Below are positions 1 to 5,324 of a stretch of DNA of 5,324 bases, piece by piece (positions within the stretch are counted from its first letter, which is position 1; each line of letters starts with the position of its first letter). Position numbers and translations under genes: made by a program. The DNA is taken from NCBI GenBank assembly GCA_025459035.1, contig JALORJ010000265.1, forward strand, positions 1 to 5,324, given 5' to 3'. The stretch is from Burkholderiales bacterium (GTDB lineage Bacteria > Pseudomonadota > Gammaproteobacteria > Burkholderiales > Ga0077523). The notes beneath the pieces were generated by a model, which saw only the letters and a program-made list of their open reading frames with translations, did not search any database and was not told where the DNA came from.

Positions 1-4
1 CCTT

Positions 5-91
5 GCCGAGATGGCGGAATTGGTAGACGCACCAGGTTCAGGTCCTGGCGGGGGCAACCCTGTGGAGGTTCGAGTCCTCTTCTCGGCACCA
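5..91 (+). tRNA. tRNA-Leu, anticodon CAG
   Basis: Decodes CUG leucine codons. The full cloverleaf can be drawn. The 7-bp acceptor stem pairs 5-11 with 81-87. The 3-bp D stem pairs 14-16 with 28-30. The anticodon stem pairs 32-36 with 44-48 around loop TTCAGGT, with anticodon CAG at 39-41. The T stem pairs 64-68 with 76-80 (one G-U pair) around loop TTCGAGT. The long variable arm at 49-63 is the class II type expected for leucine tRNA. The discriminator base is A88, and the CCA end is encoded (89-91). It starts only four bases from the window edge, so its promoter and any upstream partner genes are not visible. An intrinsic terminator follows 20 bases downstream. Confidence 0.97.
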
Positions 92-111
92 GCAGCATCG
101 CAGCAACGTCG

Positions 112-139
112 ACGCGCACCGCAACCCGGTGCGCGTTTT
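112..139 (+). terminator. Rho-independent terminator after tRNA-Leu
   Basis: A perfect 8-bp G+C-rich stem, CGCGCACC (113-120) with GGTGCGCG (128-135), closes a 7-base loop and is followed by TTTT (136-139). A112 can pair with T136 to extend the stem. On the plus strand this is a standard intrinsic terminator for the tRNA-Leu transcript. On the minus strand the stem is not followed by a T run, so it is a weaker candidate for ending the converging purA transcript. Confidence 0.85.
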
Positions 140-200
140 CGTTGGTGCTGCCGCGACGCGATGCCGGCGACGCTGCGCCGGGCGCGGTCTGCCGGGCCGG
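140..200. other. Intergenic spacer between tRNA terminator and purA stop
   Basis: This short spacer lies between the convergent tRNA-Leu and purA. It contains a 6-bp inverted repeat, CCGGCG (164-169) with CGCCGG (176-181), around a 6-base loop. It sits 20-37 bases past the purA stop on the minus strand, but no T run follows it there. It may mark the end of the purA transcript or be chance in GC-rich DNA. No gene is seen here. Many beta-proteobacteria carry a phosphoribosyltransferase gene after purA (recalled, not checked), but there is no room for one here. Confidence 0.4.
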
Positions 201-2583
<2,383 letters not shown>

Positions 2584-2600
2584 GGCGTCGAGGCCGGGCT

Positions 2601-2792
2601 TCAGCGGCCGCGCACGATGGCGAGCAGCAGCAGCCCCGCGACCATGCAGCCCAGCCCGATGAAGCGGATCTGCCCGTCCGACAGCTCGGTGACGCGGCGG
2701 AAGGTGTCGCGCCACGCGCGCGGCGCGAGGAACGGCATCAGCCCCTCGAACACCAGCATCAGCGCGGCCGCGCCCCAGAACAGGTCGCCCAC
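2601..2792 (-). CDS. DUF2065 family small inner-membrane protein (YjeT-like)
   Basis: A 63-residue protein with two hydrophobic segments, about residues 5-22 and 43-60. They are joined by a short polar loop with basic residues (PRAWRDTFRRVTELSDGQIR). Size, layout and the motifs LVFEGLMPFLAP and GLGCMVAGLLLL agree with E. coli YjeT (65 residues), which sits at the same place next to hflC. Function is unknown; position suggests a membrane role linked to HflKC-FtsH, but that is inference. The chosen start is GTG at 2792-2790, because the YjeT N terminus aligns there. No strong ribosome site is visible, and the frame stays open further upstream into the end of hflC. It lies 31 bases after hflC and 17 before hisZ. 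Confidence 0.88.
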   Translation of the reverse strand: MGDLFWGAAALMLVFEGLMPFLAPRAWRDTFRRVTELSDGQIRFIGLGCMVAGLLLLAIVRGR

Positions 2793-2823
2793 GGAGCGCG
2801 GTGCGGCGGGCGGCGGCCGACCG

Positions 2824-3702
2824 TCAACGACGGCCTGCCCCCGCGCCCTTCAGGTAGCGGAAGAAGTCGGACGACGGATCGAGCACGAGCACGTCGTTCT
2901 TGGTCCGGAAGCTCTGCCGGTACGCGTCGAGACTGCGATAGAACGCGAAGAACTCGGGGTCCAGCTGGAAGGCCTGCGCGTAGATGGCCGACGCGCGCGC
3001 GTCGCCGTCGCCCTTGATGCGCTGGGCGTCGCGGTACGCCTCGGCGATGATCACCTCGCGCTGACGATCGGCGTCGGCACGGATGCGCTCGGACTCGGCG
3101 AAGCCCTGCGAGCGCAGCTCCTTCGCGACGCGCGTGCGCTCGGCTTCCATCTGCCGGTACACCGACTCGCTCACTTCCTGCGGCAGGTCGACGCGCTTCA
3201 GGCGCACGTCGAGGACCTGCACGCCGATCTTGCGGGCGTCGGCATCGGCGCGCTCGCGCATGACCTCCATGATCTGGTCGCGCTCGCCGGACACCACGTC
3301 GTGGATCGTGCGCTTGCCGAACTCGGCGCGCAGGCTGTCGTTGACGGTCTGCATCAGGCGCACGCGGGCGCGTTCCTCGTCGCCGCCGACGCTCACGAAG
3401 TACTGCTTCGGATCGGCGATGCGCCACTTCACGAACGAGTCGACCAGCACGTTCTTCTTCTCGGACGTGAGGAAGAGATCGGGGTCGTCGGTGTCGATCG
3501 TGAGGATGCGCGTGTCGAAGAAGCGCACCTGGTCGACCAGCGGCAGCTTGAAGTACAGGCCGGGCTTGTCGATCACGTTGACGACTTCGCCCAGCCGACG
3601 CACCAGCGCGCTCTGGCGCTGGTCGACGGTGAACAGCGACAGGCTCGTCAGCACGAGCACGACGATCGCGCCGATCACGACGGCGCCCACGTTGCGAGTC
3701 AC
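2824..3702 (-). CDS. hflC: FtsH protease modulator HflC (SPFH/prohibitin family)
   Basis: HflC pairs with HflK in a large membrane-anchored, periplasm-facing assembly around FtsH, limiting the protease's access to membrane substrates. The protein is 292 residues, close to E. coli HflC. One N-terminal membrane anchor (about 5-24) is followed by the SPFH domain from VDQRQSALVRRLGEV (26-40) through PGLYFKLPLVDQVRFFDTRIL. The hallmark VLDVRLKRVDLP lies at 163-174. A long charged coiled-coil stretch covers about 175-235 (AERTRVAKELRSQGFAESER), then a hydrophobic/aromatic segment (DPEFFAFYRSLDAY, 248-261) and a C-terminal FFRYLKG. The start is GTG at 3702-3700, inside the hflK stop (GTGA, 4-base overlap), with GGGAGA 7 bases upstream, so translation is probably coupled to hflK. 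Confidence 0.96.
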   Translation of the reverse strand: MTRNVGAVVIGAIVVLVLTSLSLFTVDQRQSALVRRLGEVVNVIDKPGLYFKLPLVDQVRFFDTRILTIDTDDPDLFLTSEKKNVLVDSFVKWRIADPKQYFVSVGGDEERARVRLMQTVNDSLRAEFGKRTIHDVVSGERDQIMEVMRERADADARKIGVQVLDVRLKRVDLPQEVSESVYRQMEAERTRVAKELRSQGFAESERIRADADRQREVIIAEAYRDAQRIKGDGDARASAIYAQAFQLDPEFFAFYRSLDAYRQSFRTKNDVLVLDPSSDFFRYLKGAGAGRR

Positions 3703-4910
3703 GGACGCATCTCCCGGTCACGGCTGCGGAAGGCGTCGCGCGATCGCGCGGACACGTCCGGCGACGCCTGGGTGGTGGGGGCCGGCGCCTGCTGCGTGTC
3801 GGCCTGGCCGGTCCGCGCGGGCGCCTCGGGGGCTGGCGCCGCCGTGCCGGCCGCGCTCATCTGCACGATGCGGTCGAGCGGAAGCATCAGCAGGTTGCTG
3901 CCGGACTTCTGGTCGACCAGCACCTTGGTGCTCGACGCCAGCACCGACTGCATCGTGTCGATGTAGAGGCGGTCGCGGGTCACGCCCGGGGCCTTCTTGT
4001 ACTCGGTGAGCACCTGCTTGAAGCGCGAGGCCTCGCCCTCTGCGGTGGCGATCGAGCGCTGCTTGTACGCCTCGGCTTCCTGCATCAGCCGCGCCGCCGT
4101 GCCGCGTGCCTTCGGGATCACGTCGTTGGCGTAGGCCTCGCCTTCGTTCTTCTGGCGCTCGCGGTCCTGCGACGCCTTGACCGCGTCGACGAACGCCGCC
4201 TGCACCTGCTCCGGCGCCTGCGCGTTCTGCATCGTCACCTGGCTGATCGTGATGCCGGACTTGTAGCGGTCGAGCGTCGACTGGATCAGCGTGCGCGCGT
4301 TGGCGGCCACCTGCTCGCGGCCTTCGTACAGCACGAAATTCATCGAGCTCTTGCCGACGATCTCGCGGATGGCCGACTCGGCGGCCTGCTTCACCGACTC
4401 GTCGGGCTCGCGGTTGTTGAACAGGTACTCGACCGGGTCCTTGAGGATGTACTGCACCGCGAACTGCAGGTCGATGATGTTCTCGTCGTCGGTGAGCATC
4501 AGCGCTTCCTTCGCGATCTTGTTCGACCCGCTGCCGCGGTAGCCGACCTCGACGCTGCGCACGCTCGACACGTTGACGACTTCGGCGGTCTCGACGGGAT
4601 ACGGCAGATGCCAGCGCGGCCCCGGATCGGTGGTCTCGGCGAGCTTGCCGAAGCGCAGCACGACACCCTTGTGGCCGACGTCGACGATGTAGAAGCCGCT
4701 CGCGACCCACACCACGAAGACCAGACCGGCGGCGATCCATGCCCCGCCGCGGATCGGCTTCGCGCCCCCGGGGCCGTCGTCGCGTCGCCCCGAGCCACCC
4801 TTGCCGCCGAGCAGTTTCGACAGCTTCTGGTTGAAGCGCGACCACAGTTCGTCGAGATCGGGCGGACCTTCACCGCGGCGACGTCCCCAGTCGGGATCGT
4901 TCAGTGCCAT
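3699..4910 (-). CDS. hflK: FtsH protease modulator HflK (SPFH/prohibitin family)
   Basis: HflK is the partner of HflC in the membrane complex that encloses FtsH. The protein is 403 residues (E. coli about 419). The cytoplasmic N terminus carries the family signature DPDWGRRRGEGPPDLDELW (5-23), then a Gly/Lys-rich linker. A single membrane helix lies at about 57-76 (AWIAAGLVFVVWVASGFYIV). The SPFH domain starts at VGHKGVVLRFGKLAETTDPG (78-97). A charged coiled coil at about 240-300 contains the ERQKNEGEAYANDVIPKARG and AEAYKQRSIATAEGEASRF elements. The tail from about 352 is rich in Ala, Pro and Thr and probably disordered. The ATG at 4910 was chosen over an in-frame start 20 codons upstream because MALNDPDWG matches the family start and the upstream part is the hflX-hflK gap. 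An AGGAAC sequence lies about 11 bases before it. The gene overlaps hflC by 4 bases. Confidence 0.96.
   Translation of the reverse strand: MALNDPDWGRRRGEGPPDLDELWSRFNQKLSKLLGGKGGSGRRDDGPGGAKPIRGGAWIAAGLVFVVWVASGFYIVDVGHKGVVLRFGKLAETTDPGPRWHLPYPVETAEVVNVSSVRSVEVGYRGSGSNKIAKEALMLTDDENIIDLQFAVQYILKDPVEYLFNNREPDESVKQAAESAIREIVGKSSMNFVLYEGREQVAANARTLIQSTLDRYKSGITISQVTMQNAQAPEQVQAAFVDAVKASQDRERQKNEGEAYANDVIPKARGTAARLMQEAEAYKQRSIATAEGEASRFKQVLTEYKKAPGVTRDRLYIDTMQSVLASSTKVLVDQKSGSNLLMLPLDRIVQMSAAGTAAPAPEAPARTGQADTQQAPAPTTQASPDVSARSRDAFRSRDREMRP
3710..3715 (-). promoter_or_regulatory. hflC ribosome binding site inside hflK
   Basis: GGGAGA on the minus strand lies within the last codons of hflK, 7 bases before the hflC GTG at 3702-3700. 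It decides the hflC start: the only nearby ATG (3710-3708) is in the hflK frame and encodes the Met of its terminal MRP. Confidence 0.65.
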
Positions 4911-4942
4911 GGGCTGCTCAGTTCCTGTCGGGAGGTTCTTCG

Positions 4943-4961
4943 GCGCCGTCGACGACGGCGC
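4943..4961 (-). other. Perfect inverted repeat in hflX-hflK gap
   Basis: GCGCCGTC (4943-4950) and GACGGCGC (4954-4961) form an 8-bp stem with a 3-base loop in the 60-base gap between hflX and hflK. On the minus-strand transcript it falls 9-27 bases past the hflX stop and 32-50 before the hflK start. No T run follows, so it is not a standard terminator. It could be an RNA stability or processing hairpin adjusting hflK relative to hflX, or chance in GC-rich sequence. Confidence 0.4.
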
Positions 4962-4970
4962 GCGGGGCAA

Positions 4971-5324
4971 TCAGGCGGCTTGGAGCCGGTCGTTCGGGAG
5001 GACCAGGCTGCGCGTGGACGCGAGCAGGTCGAGGGCGGTGCGAAGGTGCTCGACGCCGGCGCCCGTGAGCGCCGACAGCCGAAGCGCGCGGATGCTACCA
5101 GCGTCGTCCTGCTCGATTCCGGGCAGCTGGCCGCTGCGGTCGATCTTGTTGAAGACGATCAGGCGCGGGACCTCGCCGGCGCCGATGTCGTCGAGCACGC
5201 GATCGACCTCGCGCATCTGCGCGGCGCGGTCGGGGCTCGCCGCGTCGACCACGTGCAGCAGCAGGTCGGCGTCGGTCGTCTCTTCGAGCGTCGCGCGGAA
5301 GGCCTCGACCAGCGTGTGCGGCAG
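4971..5324 (-). CDS. hflX: Ribosome-associated GTPase HflX, C-terminal part (cut by window edge)
   Basis: HflX is a GTPase of the Obg-HflX group that binds the 50S subunit and can split stalled or stress-inactivated ribosomes. Only the last 117 residues are in the window; the frame is open to the right edge. The visible part starts inside the G domain just after the G3 region, with LPHTLVEAFRATLEET, the typical HflX stretch after DTVGFI. It continues with LLLHVVDAASP, the G4 motif NKID (59-62 of this fragment) and the G5-like SALTGAG (84-90). It ends about 27 residues later, without the longer C-terminal domain of E. coli HflX, which fits my memory of shorter beta-proteobacterial forms. The P-loop and N-terminal HflX domain lie outside the window. 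A GTG at 5252-5250 is an internal valine codon (HVVDA), not a start. The gene lies 60 bases before hflK, as expected for the hflX-hflK-hflC cluster. Confidence 0.94.
   Translation of the reverse strand: MPHTLVEAFRATLEETTDADLLLHVVDAASPDRAAQMREVDRVLDDIGAGEVPRLIVFNKIDRSGQLPGIEQDDAGSIRALRLSALTGAGVEHLRTALDLLASTRSLVLPNDRLQAA

Noticed and set aside
5..91. tRNA-Leu as a possible attachment site for a mobile element
   Set aside because: No repeated tRNA 3' fragment, integrase or foreign-looking DNA is visible in the window.
112..139. The tRNA terminator as a bidirectional terminator for purA
   Set aside because: On the minus strand the stem is followed by TCGACGTTGC rather than a T run, so the evidence supports only the plus-strand role.
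2584..2715. Extended hisZ start 44 codons upstream
   Set aside because: The extra part overlaps the DUF2065 gene, is Arg/His-rich and unlike HisZ. The MSVAPRNWLLPE start matches the family.
2759..3721. A 320-residue minus-strand frame overlapping hflC
   Set aside because: It is an Arg-rich shadow in another frame. hflC itself has clear SPFH features, a ribosome site and the expected length.

Overview
The window is a GC-rich (about two-thirds G+C by eye) stretch of a proteobacterial chromosome. Gene order and content point to a betaproteobacterium, probably Burkholderiales. Reading the minus strand from the right edge, the order is hflX (3' part only), hflK, hflC, a small DUF2065/YjeT membrane protein gene, hisZ and purA. 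E. coli has the same core (hflX-hflK-hflC-yjeT-purA) but no hisZ. A hisZ between hflC/DUF2065 and purA is the arrangement I associate with beta-proteobacteria. The assignment rests on recalled family sequences, not on a search.

Layout: positions 5-91 hold a tRNA-Leu(CAG) on the plus strand, followed by a clear intrinsic terminator (112-139). Positions 92-200 separate it from purA, which converges on it from the minus strand. From 201 to the right edge everything is one tightly packed minus-strand gene cluster with gaps of 17 to 60 bases and one 4-base overlap (hflK/hflC). No promoter is visible inside the cluster, so transcription probably enters from upstream of hflX, outside the window.

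What the genes do: HflX is a ribosome-associated GTPase. HflK and HflC form the membrane SPFH complex that surrounds and restrains the FtsH protease. The DUF2065 protein is a two-helix membrane protein of unknown function that travels with hflC. HisZ is the regulatory partner of the short form of ATP phosphoribosyltransferase (first step of histidine synthesis). PurA makes adenylosuccinate from IMP, the first committed step to AMP.

The one striking irregularity is purA. A good ribosome site and the first seven codons (MARNVVV) are present, but the sequence then jumps to the codons equivalent to E. coli residue 52 onward, in a different frame. About 131 bases are missing, including the GDEGKGK nucleotide-binding loop and the catalytic Asp and His. 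The other 381 codons are intact and well conserved. This is either a very recent inactivating deletion or an assembly/sequencing artefact. I see no unknown defence, mobile or regulatory system here; the long plus-strand open frames are GC-rich shadows of the minus-strand genes.
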